The translations under genes were made by a program, and so were the position numbers. The notes under the pieces were generated by a model, which saw nothing but the letters and a program-made list of their open reading frames with translations, was not told the DNA's origin and did not search any database. Below are positions 24,506-34,205 of a stretch of 64,000 nt of DNA, one piece after another. The stretch spans positions 9,205,001 to 9,269,000 of the forward strand of contig JANTQA010000015.1 in NCBI GenBank assembly GCA_027625915.1. The letters run 5' to 3'. Each line of letters opens with the position of its first letter. Within the stretch, counting starts at the first letter, position 1. The stretch comes from Anaeramoeba flamelloides. Taxonomy: Eukaryota; Metamonada; Anaeramoebidae.

Positions 24506-27500
24506 TTGTAAAAAAAAAAAAGATATTCAATTATTATTTGTTTTTTTTTTTATACAAGATTGAAAATTAAATTCACTTTTTTTTATTTTTATTTTTTATA
24601 TTCTTTAAGGATACTGAAATTAAAGTGCAAATTTTCTTTTGAAATTGAACATTTTTTAAATCTTTATTTATGAGTTCCAAATTTGAATTGAAAAAGAAAC
24701 ATGTTTGTATTGTAAAACAAATTTCGAAAAAAATCTTGAATTAAAAAGTATAGCAATGTTTTTTTTTTTTAAAAAGAGAAAGTATGAGTAATAATAGTTA
24801 ATTTCAAGTTGAGAGATGGTTAACAAAGAATTTTTGAATTCAAGGAAACATTTTTAAAAGTTTCGGAAAGGTAATGTTGTGAGCTCAATTAGATTCTCTT
24901 TTTTTTTTTTTTTTAATTATTTTTTATTGGTTTTTCGAATGAGTATATTGTATGGAAAGAATCAAACAAAATTACAACTTGAGAAATATATAAAGTTTGT
25001 CAATAGTTGTTTTTTTTTTATTTTTATTTTTAATTTCTTTTTAAAGTGGAAAAATTACCTATTTTCCCTTTGCCATTATTAGTAAACCCTTTTTTTATTT
25101 ATAATTTTATTTAGTAGAACCAAATTTTTTTAGTTGTTAAAAGTGTTGATTACTCTATTTCAAAACCACAACTTATCTGGAATAATAATTTCAAATAATA
25201 TAAATATAAAATCTTTTTCAAACAAAAGGGAAAACCTCTCAAATCATCAATAATATTGAATTTGATTGTTAATAAGATAATTACTGGTTAGAGATTTTCA
25301 TTTTAATTATTCATTTTTTCATTTTTTGCTTTTTTTTTAATTTATGGATATTGGACAGTTGGATAACGAAAAACAAAAAACAAGATTAGAAGAAACCAAT
25401 TTGGAAATAATCTACCTGTGTATAAATGGAAACAGTTTAAGTTTGATTTCGAAGGAGCTAGATATAGGAATTAAGAAAGACCATTATTGGATTACTGCAT
25501 AGAACAAAAAAAATTGAAAATAATGAAGAAAAAAAATTTCCAACAAAATATCCAGATGAATTACGACTTTATCATGGAAATGAAACTTTAAAGAACAAAA
25601 TGTTGACGTGTAAGTAGTTATAAATAAAATATAAAGAAGTTTTTCGTAATTCACCCTATTCAACAGTTTTATTGATTTTATAAGTTTTTGTGATTACAAT
25701 TTACAAAATGAGATTTCTGATTTCCAATAAAAGGCTATATAAATTTTTAAAATATATAATTTTTAATTTTTATTGTTTTGTTTTTATGAGTTTGAAATAT
25801 CAAATTGAGTAATTTTTATAATGTTTTAAAGGGTTTCTTATCTTTTATAATGATACTACAATTAATTTGATTCAATTATGTATAATTCTTGAAATTTTAT
25901 GTGCACTTTTATTTGAAAAATAGTTTATATATTTCTATCGATATATTTTATTGGTTTCAAGAATAAATAATTATTAAAATGTAGTAGAAAAATTGACTTA
26001 TAAATCATTCAAAACTACTAAAAATCTGATATTTTAAAAAGAAAATAAAAATATAAAAAAAAGTGAATGATAATTTTTGAAATTAGCTTTGACGATTTTT
26101 TATTACTTAACTTGGAAAGAAAAAAGTTATTGTGTGGATTTAAATGATGATAATTAAAAAAAATTTAAAATATATTATTAAGTTTTGGTTTTCTAATCTT
26201 AATTTTTAATTTTGAAGAAATATTTTTTTCAGTTAAATTTAAAAAAAAAAGAAAAAAATAAAAACAAATTGAAAAAAAAAAAAAAAAAGAATAAAAAAGT
26301 TTGAAGAAAAAATTGTCAAAAAAAATTTACAAAATAAAAATAAAAGAATTAAAAGAAAAAAAAGGTAAAAATAGAATAAAGTAGAAGGTTCATCAAGAGA
26401 TAAATACGTCGAAGATTATGATAACGATAAAAAAAATATTGAACTTAAAGAAAAAAGGGGAATCTTCAAGCATGAGTGGGTTTTTTGAAAATTCAGAAAA
26501 TGAAGAATCTTATTACAATTTATACATTTTTTTTTTTTACAAAATTAATTTTGATTATTCTAGATTTGCTATAATGGGATTATATTTTATTCTCAATTTT
26601 TGACCACAACCTTTTGATACTAGATACTATGATTTAATAAATTAAATGGTTACTTCTTATATTTTGTTTTATTTTTTTATGACTATTTAACTTTCAACTT
26701 TTTAATCATGTAATATCCTAGTTTTTTCATTCAATAAAAATTTATTCAGACTAATGATTCAAGTTTATAGCCTTTTTACCATTTGAAATTAATTTTAATT
26801 TCAAATTATTCCTTTTTTTTTCTTTTTTCTTTTTTTTTGTTGAATAAAGATCATGAGCCGAAAAAAAATCTTTGAAAAGACAAATCAACATCAAGAAAGT
26901 TAGAGACTAAGTAATGTATTTTAAAATGAATTTATTTTTTATAAAAAAATCTTTTGTTAACCTTTTTTAAGTGAAAATTCAGTAATAAAAAATCTGTAAT
27001 GCGCTTTTCAAAAATTTTGACTCAACTTTTTTTATGGTTTTTAGTTTTATTTTTTTTTATTTTTTATAAGATCAACTTTTTTTTTTTTGGATTAAAATAA
27101 ATTAAATCTGAATAATTAACTAGATTTAATTATTTGTTGCTCTTGAATACTTTTTGATATATATATATATATATATCACTTTATTTTTTCAGGTGGGTTA
27201 CAATTTTTAAAATGGGTTTTATAATTCAAATTATTTCTAAAAAATAATCAATTATTTTGTTTTTTAAATATGAAATAAAATATCACAATAGATGGTTGAT
27301 ATATGAATAAAAGGCAAACAATTGGAAATTTTCCAAAGTTGATAAGATAATTAAACTTAATATTCTATTTTTGCATTTTATTTTAAGAATGAATCAAATT
27401 TAGAAAGTATTTTCTATGAAAAAATTTGAATAATAAAAATGAATGAGACACAACTTAGGTATAAAAAAAGTTTTTTGATCGTCTTGAAAATTGTCATTAA

Positions 27501-27777
27501 AAGTGATATTTTTTAATTTATGGTTGCTACCCTCTTAATACACTTATTTGTATTTTTTCATGGTTATTAATATTATTATTTCCAAAATAAAAAGGTTTAT
27601 AGTAAATTTTTTATATATAAAAAAAATACACTTTTCTTGTTGTTAGTCACATATTATTATTCATAATTTTAAAAAAAAAACAAAATCTTTAAAATAATTT
27701 TTTATATTTTGTAAATTTATTTATTTAATTTAATACATTTTTTGTTATTATTTTTTTTTTTTAATTTTTTAAAAATT
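24506..27777. other. Gene-poor stretch between Has1 and CH-domain gene
   Basis: A/T-rich, with poly-A and poly-T tracts and a (TA)n run near 27160. One small helix-turn-helix-like frame at 25344 is listed separately. A 61-codon frame at 26418-26603 is low complexity and not recognised. Confidence 0.5.
25344..25502 (+). other. 52-codon frame with helix-turn-helix look, possible transposase relic
   Basis: The ATG frame runs to TAG. The middle reads NLEIIYLCINGNSLSLISKE then LDIGIKK, which has the spacing of a homeodomain-like helix-turn-helix as in the N-termini of Tc1/pogo-type transposases. A further protein-like stretch (FPTKYPDELRLYHGNE) follows the stop in another frame up to a GTAAGT at about 25610. 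This may be a decayed transposase end or a short exon of an unknown gene. Only composition and HTH spacing support it. Confidence 0.25.
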
Positions 27778-30675
27778 TTATAACATATAAGACTGTTTCC
27801 ATTTTGAATGAAAAAATAAAATTGTTTTGCATATAAATTTATTTTCTGTTTCTGTTTCTGTCACCAAATAAATGATTTCGGTTTTATTTTTTTTGATTTT
27901 TGAGGTTAATTTTATAATTTTGTTGTTATTATTGGGTTTTGTAATCAAAAAAATTGGAGAAAAGGGAATTGAAAAGAATTTATTTTTCCCATTATTGAAT
28001 ATTAATCCTCTTCTTCTTAGATCTAAAAATGCAGATTGGAAAGGAACAGTTCTTTTGATAATGTTAAAAACATGGAAAATGATTCTGCAATTTTTATAAA
28101 ATTCATTTATTTTTTGAATGATATTTTGATTTAATACTTTTTGGTTTTGTTCATAAAAAATATTGTTTAAATATTCATTTACATTGAAAAAATACCGTTT
28201 TAATTTTTTATCCAAAAATTTTTTAGGTGGTAAAATTGATGTGTTGACAGTGTTTATATTCACATGAGACACTTTTGGATTGTTTCCAATGATTGCCAAA
28301 TCGTTGTTTTTGTTTTTTTGTGTTTGATATAATAATAGTAACATTACGAGTAAGTTTTTATGAGCATAGTCATTTGCTTTGATATAATATATTTCGCTTT
28401 TCATTGAATCATTTATGGAAACATTCTCATTCTTTGATACACTTCGTTTTTTATTTCCTAATAATAATGTTAATGATAATAAAGAAGTTGAATCTTGTTT
28501 CGAGACAGCTAATAAAAACCCTCCACTCGACCAACTACAATTAAACTTTGTAAAGTCTTTATTGACAATAATTGATATATTTTTTGCATTTACAATTAAT
28601 TTTGCCTTTTCAAACACTTTCAAATTATTCCCAGCTAAAACGGGGAAAACATATTGGCTGCATCTCATGAATTGAATTGCATCGAAATATGCTTTTTCGT
28701 ATTCTAATTGTTTTTTTTTGAATTCCTTTTTATTTTTAGGTGGTACCCATTCAATGTTTAACCGCTCCCACCGATCAATTGTGTTTAAAAAAAAAAATGC
28801 TTCAACATCTCCAAGTGATGTTTGATTTGATAATTTATATTTTTTTTTTTTTTTTTTTTGTTTTATCTTTTCATTATTATTATCTGTGTTGTTGTTGTTG
28901 TTGTTGTTGTTTTTATCATTATTATCGTTGTTATTGTTTTTTTTTAACCATTTTGAAACATTGATTAATTGTGATCCATCAAAATATTCTGAATTTTTGA
29001 TTGTATATTTCACAAGCAAAAAATTTTTTTCGTTTATTTTTTGTTCAATTCCAATTTTTTTGTTTTTGGCTCTTTTCTTTTGTTGTGATCTTAAGAAACT
29101 GTCAAGCTCTGGATTTCGTATTTTTTTTATTTTGGGTTTGAAAATGTTTTTATTTTGTTTTGGAGATAAGAGAAGTGTGCCATTTGGTTGGTTGAAGTAA
29201 TTGTTTGAGAAAACTAATGTTTTTGGTATTTGTGTAATTTTGGTTCCATCTGTTTCTTTTTTTTTTTCTTTTTTTTCATCTTTTTCTTTATTTTCTTCTT
29301 TTTCATTGTTTTCTTGTTCTTCTTTTTCTTCTTTTTCTTCTTTTTCTTTTTCTTCATCTTTTTGCTCTTCATTTTCTTCATTTTCATTTTCTTTATCTTC
29401 TTCTTTTTCTTTATCTTCTTCTTTTATTTTATCTTCTTCATTTTCATTTTCTTTATCTTCTTTTTCTTCATCTTTTTGCTCTTCATTTTCTTTTTCTTTA
29501 TATTCTTCTTCTTTTTTTCTTCTTTCTTCTTCTTTTTCTTTATCTTTATCTTCTTCTTTTTCTTTATCTTCTTCTTTTTCTTTATCTTCTTCTTTTTCTT
29601 TATCTTCTTCTTTTTCTTTATCTTCTTCTTTTTCTTTATCTTCTTCTTTTTCTTTATCTTCTTCTTTTTCTTTATCTTCTTCTTTTACTTTCTCTTTTTC
29701 TTTTTCTTTATATTCTTCTTTTTCATTGTTTTCTTCTTCTTTTTCTTGAAATTTTTGCTCTTCTTTTTCTTCTTGCTCTTTTTCTTTTTCTTTATCTTTA
29801 TCTTTATTCTCTTCTTTTTGCTCTTCTTTTTCTTCTTGCTCTTGGTATTCTTCTTTTACTTTATCTTCTTCTTTTACTTTCTCTTTTTCATCTTTTTTTT
29901 TATCTTCTTCTTCTTCTTTTTGCTCTTCTTCTTTATCTTCTTCTTTGTCTTCTTTTTTATCTTCTTCTTTTTCTTTGTCTTCTTCTCTTTCATTGTTTTC
30001 TTTTTCTTTTTCTTCATCTTTTTGCTCTTCTTTTTCTTTTTTAATTTCTTTTTCTTTTTCTTCTTTTTCTTTTTCTTCTGATTCTTTATCTTTTTCGTCT
30101 TCTTCTTTTTGTTTATCTTGTTCTTCTTTTTGTTCAATTTCGTTTTTCTTTTGATCTTTCTGTTTGACTAGATTTTCAATTATTTCAATTTCATCTTTTA
30201 AAATATAAAAATTTCTGATGGAATTTTCATCTTTTTTGTGGATGCCTTTTTCTCTGATTTGTTGTTGTAAAAATAACAGCAAGTTTAAAAGTTGTCTTAA
30301 ATCTGAAACAGATTTTTCAATCAGCCCTGTTATCGAAAAAAGATCATTTTTTGGATAACCAAAGCATTCAACAGCTGTGTTTTGAAGTTCTTTTAAATTT
30401 TCTGTTTGTTGGATTTCAAGATGCACAACAGTTACAATTCGGTTTCTTTTGGTCGGAACAATGACGTTTAGCAAATTACACAATTGGATCCCTTTTGAAC
30501 AGAACAATTCCTCAACAGTCAAATCCTGATATTTCAATACCTTTCGTGCAAATTTTAGAGTTGTGTCAACAGCCTTTTCAATGTACTGATCTTCATTTAA
30601 TCTGATTTGTTCGCTTATGGGATCTTCTTTAGTGTCTTTAAATCGTGGCCAAAGAAAAAGTGAAGTTTCGTTCAT
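27778..30675 (-). CDS. Calponin-homology domain protein with giant K/E linker
   Basis: A single frame of 965 residues from ATG (30675-30673). The frame stays open 13 codons upstream but without an ATG, and a TTTTAG directly before the start could be an acceptor of an upstream intron. Residues ~30-140 look like a CH domain: YIEKAVDTTLKFARKVLK, LTVEELFCSKGIQLCNLLNV, IVPTKRN and ENLKELQNTAVECFG, then DLFSITGLIEKSVSDLRQLL. This is the pattern of actin- or microtubule-binding type 2/3 CH domains, so a cytoskeletal or signalling role is inferred. Residues ~180-500 are K/E/D repeats, probably coiled coil or disordered, including about eight KEKEED units. The C-terminal 400 residues have an N-rich patch and a beta-rich stretch (KAKLIVNAKNISIIVNKDF) that could be a PH-like fold. 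I could not name that part. There are no membrane segments. Confidence 0.75.
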   Translation of the reverse strand: MNETSLFLWPRFKDTKEDPISEQIRLNEDQYIEKAVDTTLKFARKVLKYQDLTVEELFCSKGIQLCNLLNVIVPTKRNRIVTVVHLEIQQTENLKELQNTAVECFGYPKNDLFSITGLIEKSVSDLRQLLNLLLFLQQQIREKGIHKKDENSIRNFYILKDEIEIIENLVKQKDQKKNEIEQKEEQDKQKEEDEKDKESEEKEKEEKEKEIKKEKEEQKDEEKEKENNEREEDKEKEEDKKEDKEEDKEEEQKEEEEDKKKDEKEKVKEEDKVKEEYQEQEEKEEQKEENKDKDKEKEKEQEEKEEQKFQEKEEENNEKEEYKEKEKEKVKEEDKEKEEDKEKEEDKEKEEDKEKEEDKEKEEDKEKEEDKEKEEDKDKEKEEERRKKEEEYKEKENEEQKDEEKEDKENENEEDKIKEEDKEKEEDKENENEENEEQKDEEKEKEEKEEKEEQENNEKEENKEKDEKKEKKKETDGTKITQIPKTLVFSNNYFNQPNGTLLLSPKQNKNIFKPKIKKIRNPELDSFLRSQQKKRAKNKKIGIEQKINEKNFLLVKYTIKNSEYFDGSQLINVSKWLKKNNNNDNNDKNNNNNNNNTDNNNEKIKQKKKKKKYKLSNQTSLGDVEAFFFLNTIDRWERLNIEWVPPKNKKEFKKKQLEYEKAYFDAIQFMRCSQYVFPVLAGNNLKVFEKAKLIVNAKNISIIVNKDFTKFNCSWSSGGFLLAVSKQDSTSLLSLTLLLGNKKRSVSKNENVSINDSMKSEIYYIKANDYAHKNLLVMLLLLYQTQKNKNNDLAIIGNNPKVSHVNINTVNTSILPPKKFLDKKLKRYFFNVNEYLNNIFYEQNQKVLNQNIIQKINEFYKNCRIIFHVFNIIKRTVPFQSAFLDLRRRGLIFNNGKNKFFSIPFSPIFLITKPNNNNKIIKLTSKIKKNKTEIIYLVTETETENKFICKTILFFHSKWKQSYML
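29550..29690 (-). repeat. 18-bp coding minisatellite (KEKEED)n
   Basis: About eight near-identical 18-bp units, TTCTTTATCTTCTTCTTT on the plus strand, inside the CH-protein gene, encoding KEKEED. The units keep the frame, so unit-number changes would alter linker length without breaking the protein. Confidence 0.85.
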
Positions 30676-31217
30676 CCTAAAACAATGCTCTTTTCTGAAT
30701 TTGTTTGAAAACAAAAAGAGAAAAAAATGTTAATTTTTTACTATTTTGCTCATCAAAAGATCTTGGCACTTTTTTAAGCCTTTCAAATACTTTCTAGCAC
30801 TTTCAAAGCGTTGAGTGTTTGGGAAAAGTGAGTGAGATTGTTTGAAGTAGAAATATTAAACTAACCAGTTATTGTTTCTTTCTTGAGATAATATTATTTT
30901 GAAATTTTTTAAGGGTAGAGTAGAAGTTTTTACTTTGACTCATGTTTGAAAAATAATTCAAAACCTAAAAGAAAGTAAAAAGTGTATCAAATTTAAAAAA
31001 AGAAGTGGACTAAGAACTTCTTAAAGATTAAAACTCAAACTTTTCAATTTTTTCAATCAAAATCTAAATTTTAATATTTTAGCACAATTCTAATCCATCA
31101 TTGAAATAAATAACTGTTGTTCAAACAGTCTGTGGCACAGATTTGTTGAACTCATGTTTCTAAAATACAATAAGTGTTTTTTTGATTCTAGGAGACCTAC
31201 ACATGTTATGGTGAAAA

Positions 31218-31680
31218 AGGTTGTTGTGCCTTAGATTCTAGAACAGGGTATTTTGTTATTTGACTGATTGATCCTAGACTTCGTATTAATTTTAATCGTA
31301 ATTTAAACCTGATTTTTTTTTTCAGAAATAAGAATTGAAGAGGGTAAGATCATGCTTGGAAAATATTGAATATAAAAAATGTGATTTTTGTGGGTTATCA
31401 ATTGCTATTTTTAATTACCCTTAATTCAATTACCTAAAAAAATATTTTTTATTTTTTTTAAACCCCATTTATAACAAACCTAAAGAAAAATTTCAATCCA
31501 AACCAACATAAATCACATTTTTTATATTTACATATCGTTCTATTGTTCTTACCCTCTTCAATTCTTATTTCTGAAAAACAAATTTTTTTTTTAATCTTTG
31601 AATCACTATTAAAACTAATACAAAGTCCAGGATAGATCAGTTAAGAACTTAAATATTATGTCTAACACAAGATAACCCTT
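31218..31680. mobile_element. Fold-back element with arms of about 170 bp
   Basis: The left arm runs from about 31218 through TTTTTCAGAAATAAGAATTG, AGAGGGTAAGA and AAAAAATGTGATTT. The right arm gives the same series inverted: AAATCACATTTTTTATATTT, then TCTTACCCTC, CAATTCTTATTTCTGAAAAA and GTCCAGGATAGATCAGTTAA. The outer arm pairs GACTGATTGATCCTAGAC with its diverged inverse. The loop is short (about 100 bp) and A/T-rich. No coding content. Exact ends and target duplication are unclear. Confidence 0.6.
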
Positions 31681-32039
31681 TTGACAGGTTAGGGATTCTA
31701 CTCCATAAGGGATTGATATCAACAACAAAGGAATCTAAAATTTAAAAACTAACTAGTAATTTAATTTAAATCATATTAGTGTCCAGAGTCATAAGTTTCT
31801 CTTAAAAATTTATTATCACACTAGTCAATAGAAGTTTCTCCCAGTTCAATTAAGCTTTTTTTAATTAGAGAAAAATATAATCTGTTGTTAATTCTTCAAT
31901 TTGAAATTAAAATATTCTTTTTAAAAATAAACTTCCTTTCTGTCCCTGAAACAAAAAAAAATTCCAATTATTATTGTGTTTTTATAATTGTTGGATAAAC
32001 ACTTAATAAGAAATAGCTATATAAGATTAATAGAAAAAA

Positions 32040-32690
32040 TAATTGATATTGATATGAATCAAATCTATTCAACCGATATATTTTCTTAAAAATTAAAAAA
32101 CATTAATTCTTAGGGTTGAAATGAATTAAAAAGAAACAATAATGTTAATTTTGATTTTCAATTGAAGATCAAATAAAATTCAAATAGAAATCTATATGAT
32201 TTTTCTACAATGATTTTTACTATAAGCTTAATTTCAAAAATAGGGGCAGATTTTTCATCAGAAAAAAATTAATTTAATTGTGTTTTTTTTTGAATAATAA
32301 GGTATTTTACTAAATTTTTTATAGACAATATAGATTAATAAACAAAAATGTTGTATAACCATTGTATTTTTTGAAAGACAAATGAAAAAAGAAAAAAATA
32401 ATTATAAAAAAGTTTGCCCCTAATTTTGAAATTTGGCTTACAATTAATATTAAAATAATGAATTTTTACCAAGTTACTATCGATCTTATCATAAAAAAAA
32501 ATTATAAAATAATCAGGTGTAAAAAAAAAATAACAAAAAAGTTGAATAAAATGTGAAACACGGTTTTCTGGTGTTATCTTTTCTAAATTAAATATTTTCT
32601 TTGAATATTCACAATCAATTTAAATATATATAATCAATTTTTTATAACTGGAATACTTTGGTTTGAAAGTAATTTATATAATAGAATTAA
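32040..32690. repeat. Family G dispersed remnant, copy 1
   Basis: It shares an ordered series of blocks with 57340-57790: TTCTTAAAAATTAAAAAAC, ATTCTTAGGG, AAGATCAAATAAAATTC, ACTATCGATCTT, AAAATGTGAAA and a right end AGTAATTTATATA. The right end resembles that of family F. It has no coding content and is strongly diverged. Confidence 0.4.
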
Positions 32691-32744
32691 AAAAATTATT
32701 AAAACAATTTTATATCCTTAAAAAAATAATAATATGTAAAGATA

Positions 32745-33141
32745 CAGCCGAATCAAAGCTACCACGAAATATTATAAATAGTAAATTTTGATGTTGATAT
32801 AGATTTTTTAATCAAAGAATATAAGAATAAGAAAACTTATATTGAAAATATTTTTACATTAATAAGTTGATATGAAAAATATTCTTTTAATGTGATCGAA
32901 ATATAATTTTATTTTTTAGAGGAAATTTTATGTGGTTTCTTAATTAATTTTTGATGTTTTGTGTCATTTTGGGTTCTGAAAATTTATTATTTGAAAATCA
33001 GAAAAAATTCTTGAATATTGGCTCATTTAAGAATTTTTTTTCAATATGAGTTTTATTATTCTCATATGGAACTTTTTAAAAATTTATAGCAACATCAAAT
33101 TTTGATATTGATAAATTTTCAAGGTAGCTTTGTATTGACTG
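32745..33141. mobile_element. TA-flanked inverted-repeat MITE, family B copy 2
   Basis: The element starts TA-CAGCCGAATCAAAGCTACC and ends GGTAGCTTTGTATTGACTG-TA, so the tips are inverted repeats flanked by TA on both sides. The inner arms also pair: GATATAGATTTTTTAATC, ATAAGAATAAGAAAA and their inverse near 33060-33110. The TA duplication and CAG tips are typical of Tc1/mariner-type non-autonomous elements. No frame is present. Confidence 0.75.
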
Positions 33142-33489
33142 TATAAAAGAAATTATTGATATATATCTTTGTTTAACCAAGATAAAGGTAAAAAAATCTT
33201 TATTTTTATATCAAACAAGCTATTTTTGAAAATCATGACAATCAATAATATAGAGATATTGTAAAAAATCACAATATTATATAAAATCACTATAGTTATT
33301 CTAAAAATCGTATAAATGTCAAAATTGTGTGATTAAAAATTAAATGGGGGTATAATATTTGGTGTTTTTATGATAATTCGATAAAATTTTCAAAAAGAAA
33401 AAAATATTTTGATCAAAAAACAGATTCTTGAAAAAAATATTATTCTTTTTTATTTTATTGATTGAAGGGGGTAATCAAAGATCCTCTTA

Positions 33490-34205
33490 CAACTGTTAGA
33501 TTTTCCAGAATGTAAAAGAATGGAGTAAAATAATAGATTTTACTCAATAAAACTTTGACTTCTGGAAAACCACCTTTAGGTTTTTTTTACTTTTTGAAAA
33601 AAAAAGAAAATTTATTTAATTTTTTTTTTATTTCCAAAATTAAAAAAAAACCTAGGCACTTGACGGCACTTATCGGTTAGGTTTTATTTAATTTTTTTTT
33701 ATTCAAAAATAAAAATATTTTTGTTCGGTTTTTTTTTTTCTATTTATTTATAAAATCAATAGATTTTTGTTAGGTTTTTTTTTAATTTTGGAAATAAAAA
33801 AAAAATTAAATAAATTTTCTTTTTTTTTTCAAAAAGTAAAAAAAACATAGAACAATTCATAAATAATATAGAAAACCCCAAAAAAACCTTTAAAAACTTT
33901 ACTCAACAAAACATCTAGTAAAAAAACAAGGCACTAGACGTTAGGTTTTTTTTTTTCAATTTCAGAAATAAACTGAAAATTTATTTAATTTTCAGTTTTA
34001 ATCCCAAAAAGAGAAAAAAACTGCAGTTAGGATTACAGAATTCAAAAGAATCTAGAAAAATCAAAAAGAATTTACTCAATTCTTTTAAAATTTGGAAAAC
34101 TGCAGTTAGGTTTTTTTACTTTTTGAAATCAAAAGAAAATTTATTTAATTTTCTGTTCATTTCAAAAATTAAAAAAACCCAGTCACTCCATGACACTCTA
34201 CGAGA
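33490..34205. repeat. Family H composite repeats, copies 4 and 5
   Basis: Two palindromes (33490-33600 and 34020-34115) of the form TTTTCCAGAAT...ATTCTGGAAAAC type, each followed by TTAGGTTTTTT blocks and short runs of GGCACTTGACGGCACTTATC (33650) or CACTCCATGACACTCTACGA (34183). No coding content. These match the units near 18.6 and 56.0 kb. Confidence 0.55.

Noticed and set aside
29201-30081. Long F/S-rich plus-strand frames of up to 283 codons
   Set aside because: They are the reverse of the K/E minisatellite region of the CH-domain gene.
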